A DNA stretch of 64,000 bases from Bipolaris cookei. Taxonomy: Eukaryota > Ascomycota > Dothideomycetes > Pleosporales > Pleosporaceae. Positions 1 through 10,100 of this stretch are shown piece by piece (positions within the stretch are counted from its first letter, which is position 1; every line of letters begins with the position of its first letter). The stretch covers positions 1 to 64,000 of the forward strand of contig NRSV01000035.1 in assembly GCA_002286855.1 (NCBI GenBank). The letters are read 5' to 3'. The notes beneath the pieces are model-generated. The model worked only from the letters and a program-made list of their open reading frames with translations, did no database searches and was not told the origin of the DNA. The position numbers and the translations under genes were made by a program.

Positions 1-272
1 TACGCAAGCTACTACTAGATAGACTCTTCTAGAATCTATTCTAGCTAATATATATAGTAGTAGGATAGCAAGTAGATAGAAGACAGAGCACTTCACATAA
101 GATCAATTCACACTACCAACGATCAATCAATTAGTGTTTCTTCCCTAGCACATATCTTCTCTCTCTAGAATCTCTCAATCAAGCTGGCTCTGAGTCTACT
201 ACGGACAAGTAGAAGGCAGAGACCTCTACCTCTGAGTCGATAGTAGAACAAGCAGCACCCTACACTTTGACA
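1..272 (+). repeat. LTR 3' portion of a Copia-like family (copy 1)
   Basis: This is the right-hand part of an LTR ending in TTTGACA at 272; its left end lies before the window. Positions 65-272 match 46644-46851 over exactly 208 bp with about two differences seen by eye. It carries CTCTGAG...GGACAAGTAG blocks that also occur in the LTRs at 482-731 and 23456-23677, so these families are related. No coding sequence is present. Confidence 0.65.
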
Positions 273-481
273 GACAAGACAAGTATTATACCTAGATATA
301 CCCCTCTTCAGCAGAGCATCAAACTACAAAAGAACGATCAGACAGCCGCACCACAGGAGATACAACGATTTCAGCAGCAAATTGTCTCTCTAATATATCT
401 ATCCCTTTTTACTTGACCTGATATTACATACGCAGTTAATTTACTGTCGAGGTAAATGTCTTATACAAGCCCTGAGCATTT
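273..481. other. non-coding spacer after the LTR
   Basis: This stretch follows the LTR end and may be 5' leader of that retroelement. I see no ORF, no primer-binding site that I can identify with confidence and no structural RNA. Confidence 0.4.
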
Positions 482-731
482 TGTTGGAATATAAGGAAGG
501 TAGGAGGCTGCTTGTCCTACAGTAGACTCAGAGGTAGAGGTTGCTACTTGTCCCACTATACACTCAGAGGTAGTATTGAAACTTCTAGTAGAGAACAATA
601 AAAGATGCTAGGGGAGAGAAGTAGACTAGGATTGAATGTGTTGGGTTGATTTGGATGCGATACACTGAACTGTTCTTCTCTTGTCCTCTATCTCTTCTGC
701 TATTCTACAGCTATATATATTGACTGGAATA
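482..731 (-). repeat. Copia 3' LTR, distal part
   Basis: The sequence begins TGTTGGAATATAAGG on the plus strand, which is the LTR end on the minus strand. It shares the GTAGGAGGCTGCTT and ACTCAGAGG blocks with 23456-23600. It runs into the TA at 730-731 that borders the TIR starting at 732. Confidence 0.6.
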
Positions 732-810
732 ACGTCCATCCCTTAGTGTTGGGATACCCGCCGTGCTGGGACAAATGAGGGGTACTTTAATTTTCAGCAC
801 TTCGCTTTCT
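732..810 (+). repeat. left TIR of the 19.7-kb segment
   Basis: About 79 bp matching the inverted 20372-20450, with 3 mismatches in the first 51 bp. It contains two GTGCTGGGACA-type iterons (the left copy has GTGTTGGGATA for the first). Similarity stops after CTTCGCTTTCT. Confidence 0.7.
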
Positions 811-1187
811 ATGTCCACGCTGAGAATCGCTAGTAACTTGTGTTTTCTACTTGCTAGAGGTATTTATAAACATATCTCAACAAATCTACCTAAAAATTAC
901 ATCGCTACTACTACTCTTATTGCGTAAGTTACAACAAACTTTTCTTTCGTGCATGACGGTGTTGCTTTGCTGCAATGCTGTACAGAACCTTACAGCGTCG
1001 AAGAAACTCTAAGAGATCGAAGTTATGTCTAAGAGACCTTGCGACAGCGCAGTAAGCTACGTTTGGCCTTGTGGCGCCTACAACACCTATATTCATGCAA
1101 GATCGCAGTTGTGATTAGTACCTTGGCTCATGCGAAGCGGCTGTGCAAATCTTACGTAGCCATGTTTACGTGATTAGTAAACTAATA
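811..1187. other. spacer inside the 19.7-kb segment
   Basis: No ORF of note and no recognised RNA. The interval ends at the TA (1186-1187) that serves as target site of pogo element A. Confidence 0.4.
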
Positions 1188-3045
1188 ACGTGCTCCACCA
1201 GTGAGCTGCGCACCCCAGTAAGCTGCGCACCCCAGTAAGCTGCGCACCCCACCAAACTTGACGCGACGCTCTACACTACTACCACTATGCCACGACAACA
1301 ACGCTCTATACAGACTTCTCGTGAAGGTAGAATAAGCCTTGCTATCGCGTCTTATCGTAATAATCCAAAACAATCTATCCGTGCTCTTGCAAAAGCATAC
1401 GATGTGCCGCAATCAACACTACATACTCGCGTTCATGGTACTCAGCCACGACTAGAGCTACGGTCTGTCAACCGTAAGCTATCGCCTATTGAAGAGCAGT
1501 CTCTCGTGCAGTGGATCCTAGACCTTGACCGTCGTGGTTTTCCACCCCATATTATCGACGTACGACGGATGGCAGACGCGTTACTCGCTGCGCGTGGCCA
1601 AGATCCACCTTCTACACCCGTAGGCAAGAAATGGGTGTCGCGCTTTATCCAGAGCCAGCCAGAGCTTCAGACGAAGTGGAGTAGAAGGCTTAATAGTCAG
1701 CGCGCCCAGTACGAAGATCCTGCTATAATTGCAGCCTGGTTTAAGCTAGTAGAGGAGACGCGCAAGACGTACGGCGTGCTAGACCAGGATATCTACAACT
1801 TTGACGAGACTGGGTTCGCGATGGGCGTCGCTAGCACCTCAAAAGTCGTGACTAGCTCTGATAGAGTTGGTCGGGCAGTCGTCGTACAGCCAGGTAATCG
1901 TGAGTGGGTTACAGCGATCGAGTGCGTCAACGCGTCTGGCTGGTCTCTGCCACCGTTCGTGATACTGTCTGGCAAGGCCCACCAAAGCATCTGGTATTAT
2001 AACCTCCCACCAGACTGGACTATCGGCGTCTCAGACAATGGCTGGACGACAGATAGCTTGGTGTAGAGTGGGTAAAGCACTTTAACCAGCATACAGCGGC
2101 TCGTACAGCTGGAGTCTATCGGCTTCTTATTCTTGACGGCCATAGTAGCCACGCAACGCCAGAGTTCGACCAGTACTGTACAGAGAACAAGATTATCACT
2201 CTCTGTATGCCGCCCCACACCTCTCATCTCCTCCAGCCACTAGACGTGAGCTGCTACTCTCCTCTTAAGCGCGCGTACGGACGCGAGGTTGAGGAGCTCG
2301 CCCGCCATGGGGTCTACCACGTTGACAAGATAGACTTCCTTGCAGCCTACACACGGATCCGACCAATAGTTTTTACGCAGCAGAACATCCAGGCAGGCTT
2401 TCGGGCGACAGGACTTGTCCCTCCTTATCCAGATCGCGTTCTATCGTCGCTCACAGTAGCCAGAACACCGTCTCCACCACAGACAACTACAGATAATGCC
2501 ACAGCGCAGGCAGCAACGCAGACAGAGATGCCACATACAGTAGCAGAGCTTCAGCAGCAGGTGCGCTATTTCTAAGAGCGATTGCGCCACCAGCCAGAGA
2601 GCCCAACGAGCATCGCGATACGCCAGCTCGCGAAAAGCGCTCAGCTTGCAATGCAATCAGCAACAATACTTGCAGAGGAGAATAAGAAGCTACGTGAAGA
2701 AAATCAGCGTCAGCGACAAAATCAGGATCAACAGCGTCAATATATCGCTTCTGGTGGGGTACTCCAGGTACAGCAGGCTCAGTAGCTTATTGCAAAGGCA
2801 GAAAAGGTGGTGATGGAGGCTAGCCAGAGCCAGGGTGGTGAGCGACGTCAGCGCGCGCCGCCGACGTGTACGAAGTGCCATATTCAAGGACACACTCGCA
2901 CTTCATGTAGAGCTGTATAATAAACTATATCTCTCATTTTTATCTATATCTCTTACGTTATTGTGGCTCAATTGCGCAGAACCTCGCGTGAAGTTTGGTG
3001 GGGTGCCCAGCTTACTGATCTGCCCGGCTTACTGATCCCGCACGT
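1188..3045 (+). mobile_element. pogo/Fot1-type element A (1858 bp)
   Basis: TIRs begin ACGTGCTCCACC at 1188 and end in CGCACGT at 3045. TA dinucleotides lie at 1186-1187 and 3046-3047. The left end holds three tandem AGCTGCGCACCCCA-type iterons, and the right end has degenerate iterons with TTACTGATC. The right-hand TA is also the left-hand TA of element B. The element is about 1.85 kb, usual for Fot1-like elements. Confidence 0.9.
1287..2920 (+). pseudogene. pogo-type transposase of element A, broken
   Basis: The ATG-initiated frame matches the intact transposase of element B from end to end. It starts with an N-terminal helix-turn-helix region and contains the first catalytic Asp in NFDETGF. 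A one-base deletion near 2052-2056 shifts the frame, giving TAG at 2064. Downstream the second Asp (ILDGHSSH) and third Asp (LLQPLDV) are still readable. Two further changes look like C-to-T nonsense mutations: CAA to TAA at 2573 and CAG to TAG at 2783. The C-terminal CCHC knuckle (CTKCHIQGH...C) is intact, and the frame ends at 2918-2920. The C-to-T stops would fit repeat-induced point mutation, but two events are too few to prove it. Confidence 0.88.
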
Positions 3046-3047
3046 TA

Positions 3048-4892
3048 ACGTGCTCCACCAGTGAGCTGCGCACCCCAGTAAGCTGCGCACCCCACTAAAC
3101 TTGACGCGACTCTCCACACAACCACCACAATGCCGCGACAACAACGTTCTGTACAAATTTCTCGTGAAGGCAGAATAAGCCTTGCTATAGCGTCTTACCG
3201 TAATAACCTAAAACAATCTATCCGCGCTCTTGCAAAAGCGTACGATGTGCCAGAATCGACTCTTCGAACGCGTCTCTGCGGCGTCCAGCCACGATCAGAG
3301 ACAGCCTCTGTTAATCGCAAGCTATCGCCAATTGAAGAGCAGTCTCTCATTCAGTGGATCTTAGGGCTAGATCGACGAGGCTTTCCACCTCATATCATCG
3401 ACGTGCGACGAATGGCAGACGCTCTACTCGCCGCGCGTGGCCAAGATCCACCTCCACAACCTATTGGCAAGAAGTGGGTTTCGCGTTTCGTCCAGAGCCA
3501 GCCTGAGCTTCAAATAAAGTGGAGTAGAAGGCTTAATAGCCAGCGTGCTAGCTCTGAGGATCCTACTGCAATTGCAGCGTGGTTTAAGCTAATAGAGGAG
3601 ACGCGCCAGACGTATGGTGTTCTTGATCAAGATATCTACAACTTTGACGAGACTGGATTCGCTATGGGTGTTGCTGCAACGTCAAAAGTCGTGACTAGCT
3701 CTGATAGAGTTGGTCGGGCAGTCGTCGTACAGCCAGGTAATCGCGAGTGGGTAACAGCGATTGAGTGTATTAACGCGTCTGGCTGGTCTCTGCCACCATT
3801 AATAATCCTATCTGGTAAAGTCCACCAGAGCACCTGGTATCGCGACCTCCCACTAGACTGGACTGTCGGCGTCTCAGAGAATGGTTGGACAACGGACGAG
3901 CTTGGCGTAGATTGGGTGAAGCATTTCAACCAGTATACAGCTGCTCGTACGGCTGGAGTCTACCGTCTTCTTATTGTAGACGGCCACAGTAGTCATATTA
4001 CGCCAGAGTTCGACCAGTTCTGTACAGAGAATAAGATTATCACTCTCTGTTTACCGTCTCATACGTCGCATCTCCTCCAGCCTCTAGATGTGAGCTGCTA
4101 CTCCCCTCTTAAGCGCGCATACGGGCGTGAGATTGAGGCGCTCGCCCACCATGGGGTCTACCACATTGACAAAACAGATTTCCTCGCAGCCTATACGCGG
4201 ATCCGGCCGACAGTATTTACGCAGCAGAATATCCAGGCAGGTTTCCGGGCGACAGGCCTTGTCCCTCTTTGTCCAGATCGTGTTTTGTCGTCATTGACTG
4301 TCGTCCGGACGCCGTCTCCACCACATACAACTACCGACAACAACACTACAACGCAGCCAGCAGCGCAGCTAGAAACACCACATACAGTAGAACAGCTTCA
4401 GCAGCAGGTACGCTATCTCCAAGAGCGACTGCGCCACCAGCCAGAGAGTCCAACAAGCGTTGCGATACGCCAGCTTGCTAAAAGCGCTCAGCTTGCGATG
4501 CAATCAGCAATAATACTTGCAGAGGAGAATAAGAAGCTACGTGAAGAAAATCAGCGTCAACGACAAAAGCAGAGTCAGCCGCGTCAATATATCGCTTCTG
4601 GTGGGGTACTCCAGGTGCAGCAGGCTCGGCAGCTTGCTGCAGAGGCAGAAAGGGTGGTCGTAGAGGGTGAGCAGGCTGAGGGCAGTCAGCGACGTCAGCG
4701 CGCGCCGCCAACGTGTACGAAGTGCCATATTCAAGGACACACTCGCACTTCGTGTAGAACTAGATAATAAATTATGCCTTTCAATTTTATCTTATATTAT
4801 TGCTTTGTTGTAGAACAATTGCTTGGAAAGTCCTAACAAGTTTAGTGGGGTGCGCAGCTTACTGATCCGCGCAGCTTACTGATCCCGCACGT
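3048..4892 (+). mobile_element. pogo/Fot1-type element B (1845 bp), intact
   Basis: The element starts ACGTGCTCCACC after TA 3046-3047 and ends GCACGT before TA 4893-4894. Left TIR iterons are two GTAAGCTGCGCACCCC-like copies; the right end has two AGCTTACTGATC copies. It is head-to-tail with element A and adjoins element C with only the shared TA between them. The complete transposase and clean ends suggest it is the youngest or most functional of the three. Confidence 0.92.
3130..4767 (+). CDS. pogo-type DDE transposase with C-terminal CCHC zinc knuckle (element B)
   Basis: This intact 545-residue transposase should cut and paste element B at TA sites in the nucleus. The N-terminal ~130 residues form a helix-turn-helix/CENP-B-like DNA-binding region (QSIRALAKAYDVPESTLRTR, then the GKKWVSRFVQSQPEL motif). 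Catalytic aspartates are D173 (NFDETGF), D284 (IVDGHSSH) and D320 (LLQPLDV), giving a D-D35-D spacing as in the pogo/Fot1 branch of Tc1/mariner. After the catalytic domain comes a Gln-rich coiled coil (about 420-500). A CCHC knuckle follows at C529, C532, H537 and C542, a motif better known from retroviral-type Gag proteins. There is no intron. The ATG at 3130 lies 82 bp inside the left end. All recognisable catalytic residues are present, so it may be active. Confidence 0.93.
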   Translation: MPRQQRSVQISREGRISLAIASYRNNLKQSIRALAKAYDVPESTLRTRLCGVQPRSETASVNRKLSPIEEQSLIQWILGLDRRGFPPHIIDVRRMADALLAARGQDPPPQPIGKKWVSRFVQSQPELQIKWSRRLNSQRASSEDPTAIAAWFKLIEETRQTYGVLDQDIYNFDETGFAMGVAATSKVVTSSDRVGRAVVVQPGNREWVTAIECINASGWSLPPLIILSGKVHQSTWYRDLPLDWTVGVSENGWTTDELGVDWVKHFNQYTAARTAGVYRLLIVDGHSSHITPEFDQFCTENKIITLCLPSHTSHLLQPLDVSCYSPLKRAYGREIEALAHHGVYHIDKTDFLAAYTRIRPTVFTQQNIQAGFRATGLVPLCPDRVLSSLTVVRTPSPPHTTTDNNTTTQPAAQLETPHTVEQLQQQVRYLQERLRHQPESPTSVAIRQLAKSAQLAMQSAIILAEENKKLREENQRQRQKQSQPRQYIASGGVLQVQQARQLAAEAERVVVEGEQAEGSQRRQRAPPTCTKCHIQGHTRTSCRTR

Positions 4893-4894
4893 TA

Positions 4895-6733
4895 ACGTGT
4901 TTCACCAGTAAGCGGGCCACCCCAGTATGTGGGCCACCCCACCAAACTATCACACCTTTATAATAGTATTATATAACACCACCATAATTTTTTTTGTTAA
5001 GTAGAATAAGATATTACTCTTCAGATACGTCGTTATCCTCTGAATCCTCTAATTCTACTTGGCACGTACGAGAGTTGTGTCCAGTTTGGCTGCAACGCCC
5101 ACAGCGCCGTTCACTGCGCACCCTCTTCGCAGGCGTTGCACCCTCATTACAGCTACCACCCTCTGCCTTAGCGATCTGATTAGCTATCTGGCCAACTGTC
5201 TAGGACCCCTCTGCCTCTACGTAGCGCCTCTTACGAGTTTTTCGCTTTGTTGACGCTTCAACAGCGTCTCGTAGGCGACTCATTTCCTCCTGCATCAACA
5301 CCATATGATGAGCGATCTGCTGGGCTCCCTTACTCAACTGCTGCATCTGCTCCTTAAGAGAAGTAGTAGGAGACCCTTGCTGGATTTGCATGCGGTTTCG
5401 AATAAGCGTAGCCTGCGCCTCCATTTCGCGCGCGTTGCGCGGCGTTTTCGGCTCCCAGGTAGTGGTCTCTTGCGCTGGTGGAGTCGGCGTACGTAGCACG
5501 ACGTCAAGCTGTGATAAAACAACGCGATAATCGTGTGGAGTAAGCCCAGCACCTCGAAATCCTCCGCAGATGTTTTCTGGTGTAATAGCCTTATAATAGG
5601 CCTTTTTGAACGCTGGGAGGAAGGTTTCTTTGCTGATATGGTGGATGCGATTGCGTGCCAAGACCGAGATAGCATCACCATACGCGCGCTTCAACGGCAA
5701 GAAGCAGCCCACATCAAGAGGCTGTAAGAGGTGCGACGAGTGGGGAGGCATACAGAGGAGGACTATCTTCTTCTCTTCGCAGAGATCTCGGAAAGCTACT
5801 GAGCAGTGGCTCTCATGGCCGTCGATAATGAGCAGTCTATGCGTCCCCACAGGGCGCGCATGGGAATCGAAGTGATGAAGCCAGTCAAGCGCTAGATCGT
5901 TATTCGTCCAGCCAGTAGGACTAACTTGTATCACCCAGTCGCGTGGCAGATCCTCGGTGAACCAAGTAGAGATCAGAACCTTTGAAGATGAGAAACGCTG
6001 GGATACGCTTGCCTGTTGCGCCAACGCCCTGTATTAGCGTAACCCACTCACGATTGCCTGGCTGGATCTTCTTTGTTCTTCCTGGTTTGTCTGTGCCCGT
6101 GATAACTGACTGTGATAGAATCTTGTCCATAATAAAGCCAGTCTCATCAAAGTTGTAGATATCTTCATCTACGATACCATACTTCGCCTTTGTATTCTGA
6201 ACCAGCTCGAACCAGCCCTTAATAAGCGCTGGATCTTCGCAGAGAGCTCGCTGGTGATCGTATGGACGGCTCCGGCGCGTACGCAGCTCAGGATTACGCT
6301 GGATAAACCTATCAACCCAGTTCTTGCCAACCTTCTCTCCGCCGCGCTCTCGGAGCAGTCTATTGGCCATATCTCGCACGTCGTCTCTCCCACAGGGTAG
6401 TCAGCGCTCTGCCTCTACTAGTATACGCCTAGTAATAGCCTCCTCTTCTAGTTTTGTAAGCCGCTTTGCTGGTGGCTCCCAATTGCTTCGAGACTGTTGT
6501 CCAGCGCGTCGTCGCTGGATTGTTGTTCGCGGGACGCTATAGGCTGCAGCAGCGCGTCGTTCACTTTGGGTATTTTTTAAATTAATATCAGAGATAGCAA
6601 TAAATAGATCCGCCTCAGTATAGGATTTTAACGCGTTGCGTTGTTGAGACATTACGCGTTATTGTTGTAGAGGTGTGATAGTTTGGTGGGGTGGCCCATA
6701 TACTGGGGTGGCCCGCTTACTGGTGAAACACGT
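4895..6733 (-). mobile_element. pogo/Fot1-type element C (1839 bp), inverted
   Basis: TIRs are ACGTGTTTCACC at 4895 and its complement ending at 6733. TA lies at 4893-4894 (shared with B) and 6734-6735. The iterons are (C)AGTAAGCGGGCCACCCC-like. It is a different subfamily from A and B, because TIR and protein are clearly diverged although both share the terminal ACGT. Its orientation is opposite to A and B. Confidence 0.9.
5014..6652 (-). pseudogene. pogo-type transposase of element C, broken
   Basis: The N-terminal helix-turn-helix (ERRAAAAYSVPRTTIQRRR) starts at 6652. An in-frame TGA occurs at 6401. The frame then continues through KVGKNWVDRFIQRNPEL and the first Asp motif NFDETGF. A frameshift near 5975-5985 follows IFKG. 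The second (IIDGHESH) and third (LLQPLDVGCF) Asp motifs and a coiled coil lie in the next frame. A TAG at 5200 precedes the last 60 codons, which hold a CCHC knuckle and an acidic tail ending at 5014. With two nonsense changes and one frameshift this copy cannot make full-length transposase. Confidence 0.87.
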
Positions 6734-6735
6734 TA

Positions 6736-7194
6736 ACTATATCTCTAGGGGCTGTTAGGGCTGTGGCGCAGCACTAGTAGGCGGTTTGAACATATGTGTA
6801 ACGGCTGAGCCACCGTTAAGATCAATATCCGAACAGGATCCGAACTAGGTTCTATTGGACTTAGCGGGAACTATAGGGATAAAAACCTACTCATCGCCAA
6901 TAGCTTATTCTGGAGTTTTTCGATAACCTTTCGTACAAGGCCTATAGGTGTTTTATCAGATTCTTGGATTTCTTGTGTCCCACGCACTCCCATATGCTTC
7001 TGAGTGACCATACCTCCGAAACGAATCCGATTCTTCTTGCCTGTGCCGTTACAATATGAGCTCTAGCGGAGGTCGTCCTTAAGGGAGACTGTTAGCAACT
7101 AGACCTGTAACTACTACATATCGATTACTTATAACTATTACGCCGGAAAACCTGTACTATACTTATATCAAGATGAGTCTATGTAATTATAGCG
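6736..7194. other. spacer between element C and the NLR 3' end
   Basis: About 460 bp without a convincing ORF. It probably contains the 3' UTR of the NLR gene. A short inverted repeat (TAACGG/CCGTTA) near 6800 is too small to interpret. Confidence 0.4.
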
Positions 7195-10100
7195 CTAGAG
7201 AATTCTAAGCAAAACTACACGGCCAGACATAAGCCCTAGACAAGCTACTTGGTCGTGTACTATAGTCAAGCTTGATCGACACTCTGGCGGAAGCCATAGG
7301 AAGCGTTGTTGGTTGCGGAATACCCACTGATCCTGCACTCGAATATACGAGCACTGCGACCGTGGCTTCAAGAGTGATGTGCCAACTATAGCTTGAGGTA
7401 ACGGAATATCGCCTTGGTACGTGTGAAGTACCTGGCTATCTGGCGAGAAGTTGATATACGAAATGAAGCCACAGGGGCTATCCAGCGTACTGCGACATGT
7501 CCCCGTCGCCGCTTCCCACAGCTGTACTGTCTTGTCTTCAGATGCCGACGCGACTAGCTGCCCATCTGGCGAGAAGGCCACCGCCCTAACCCGCTTAGAA
7601 TGGCCCTCGAGCGTGCTGCGACACCTCCCCGTTAACGCTTCCCATAGCCGTACTGTCTTATCAAAAGATGCCGACGCAAATAGCTGCCCGTCAGGCGAGA
7701 AGGCTACCGCCCAGACATCTGAGGAATGGCCCTTGAGCGTGCTGCGACACGTCCCTGTCGCCGCTTCCCACAGCCGCACTGTCTTGTCAGAAGATGCTGA
7801 CGCGACTAGCTGTCCGTCTGGCGAGAAGGCTACCGCCCAGACATCTGAGGAATGGCCCTTGAGCGTGCTGTGACACGTTCCTGTCGCCGCTTCCCACAAC
7901 CGTACTGTCTTGTCTAAAGATGCTGACGCGACTAGCTGTCCGTCTGGCGAGAAGGCTACTGCGTTGACACTCCTAGAATGGCCCTCGAGCGTGCTGTGAC
8001 ACGTCCCTGTCGCCACCTCCCACAGCCGTACTGTGTTTTCGAAAGATGCTGAAGCAACTAGCTGCCCATCTGGCGAGAAGGCTACCGCCTTAACACTTGT
8101 AAAATGGCCCTCGAGTATGCTGCGATACGTCCCTGTCGCCACTTCCCACAACCGCACTGTCTTGTCAGAAGACGCTGACGCGACTAGCTGCCCGTCTGGC
8201 GAGAAGGCAACCGCCCAGACATTCATGGAATGGCCCATGAACGTGCTGCGACATGTCCCCGTTGACGCCTCCCATAGCCGCACTGTCGTGCCGCCAGATG
8301 CCAATGCGACTAGCTGCCCGTCTGGCGAGAAGGCCACATCGTGGGCATACGATGAACTGCCCTTGAGCGTACTGCGATACGTCCCTGTCGCCGCCTCCCA
8401 CAGCTGTACTGTGTTTTGGTCTAGCGAGAAGGATCCAGCGTTGACAGGCGAGGAAATGCCCTCCAGCGTGCTGCGACACGTCCCCGTCGCCGCCTCCCAC
8501 AGCCGTACTCTCTTATCGCCAGATCCCGACGCGACTAGCTGCCCGTCTGGCGAGAAGGCCACCGAGCTGCCTAAAGATGCTGACGCGACTAGCTGCCCGT
8601 CTGGTGAGAAGGCCACTGCGCCGACATATGAGGAATGGCCCTCGAGCGTGCTACGACACGTCCCTGTCGCCGCTTCCCACAACCGCACTGTCTTGTCGTC
8701 AGACGCTGACGCGACTAGCTGCCCATCTGGCGAGAAGGCCACCGCCCTAACCAACTCGGAATGGCCCTCGAGCGTGCTGCGACACGTCCCTGTCGCCGCT
8801 TCCCACAACCGCACTGTCTTGTCGTCAGACGCTGACGCGACTAGCTGCCCATCTGGCGAGAAGGCCATTGCGCTAACTCGCTCAGAATGGCCCGCAAATG
8901 TGCTACGACACGTCCCTGTCGCCGCTTCCCACAACCGCACTGTCTTGTCGTCAGACGCTGACGCGACTAGCTGCCCGTCTGGCGAGAAGGCTATTGCTGT
9001 AATATATGAGGAATGGCCTATAAGCGTGCTACGACACGTCCCCGTCGCCGCCTCCCACAGCCGCACTGTCTTGTCAGAAGATGCCGACGCAATTAGCTGC
9101 CCGTCTGGCGAAAAGGCCACTGCGCTAACATCTGAGGAATGGCCCTCGAGCGTACTGCGACACGCGTCCCAGTCGGCTTCTTTCGTAGATAGCATCTTAA
9201 CCTTTTCTGGCACTTGGTCTACAAATGTTTGTCGTATTACGCTCTTCTCTGGTGCGAACACTAGCGCTGAGTAATAGATCTGTAACGGTGAATCTGCAAG
9301 CACAGATTGGAACCGCAGCACGAACCGCTTAGCGTCATGAAGAAAGCCTAAAATTAGCTCTGAAGGGGGCTATATTATACATTAGTAGAGTTATAGGAAG
9401 ATTTCCTTATAAAGATCTTACACTAGTAAGTGCCTGAAGGCTGTTAAGCAAGTTGACGCATCTGCTCGATTCTCTTATAAGGCTCATCGCCTCAAACCAA
9501 TGAAGAAGGTGCTTCTGTAGAAAGAGGTGCGTCGCGTCTCCGTCAACAATGCCTTGCCTACTCTGCTTGAGATGGTCAACCCAATAGCGACACGCATATT
9601 GTAGATCAGGTGGCAGCCTAGTAGCAACTATCTGCTCGTTTACCTCGCTTCTTAGCACTCCAGGGCCTGGAAGGCCGCACATGTCCTGACAAAGACCGCC
9701 AGATCCAGACATAAGCTCAATGCAGCGGGATGCAAGCTTCTGGTGTGTTATTTTATCATCTACCCAGAACGGGCTCTTTCCCTGCTTTTGGTGGTCGAGG
9801 AGGAACTCGCGAAAAGATAAGTGTAAGAGTCTAACAGGAGCGTCCTCGCAGTCGGGAACACTAAGAACAGAGTGCAAAGAGTCAAGTCGGCATTGAATCT
9901 CCTCGTAGGGAATTTGAAGCAGCCGGGCAAGTGAGACAGCAGATAGTGGGCTTTCGAGAACAACAATGCTGCCGACAACTTCTCGGAAATCCCGAAGCCA
10001 CGTCTCCTTCTCGTCTTCTTCCTGCTCACTCAGCAACTGATCGAGAACAGGGAGATAGGTCCGATCCAGCTGCGAAAAGCTTGCCTTCTGATACTGAAGA

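Noticed and set aside
6790..6830. short inverted repeat TAACGG...CCGTTA as an LTR or terminator
   Set aside because: The arms are six bases and lack any associated element or TSD.
8033..9274. 413-codon open frame on the plus strand across the NLR WD40 region
   Set aside because: It is the mirror of the 126-bp WD40 repeat array. The repeated MPSGEKATA-like units simply reflect the antisense reading of a homogenised coding repeat.
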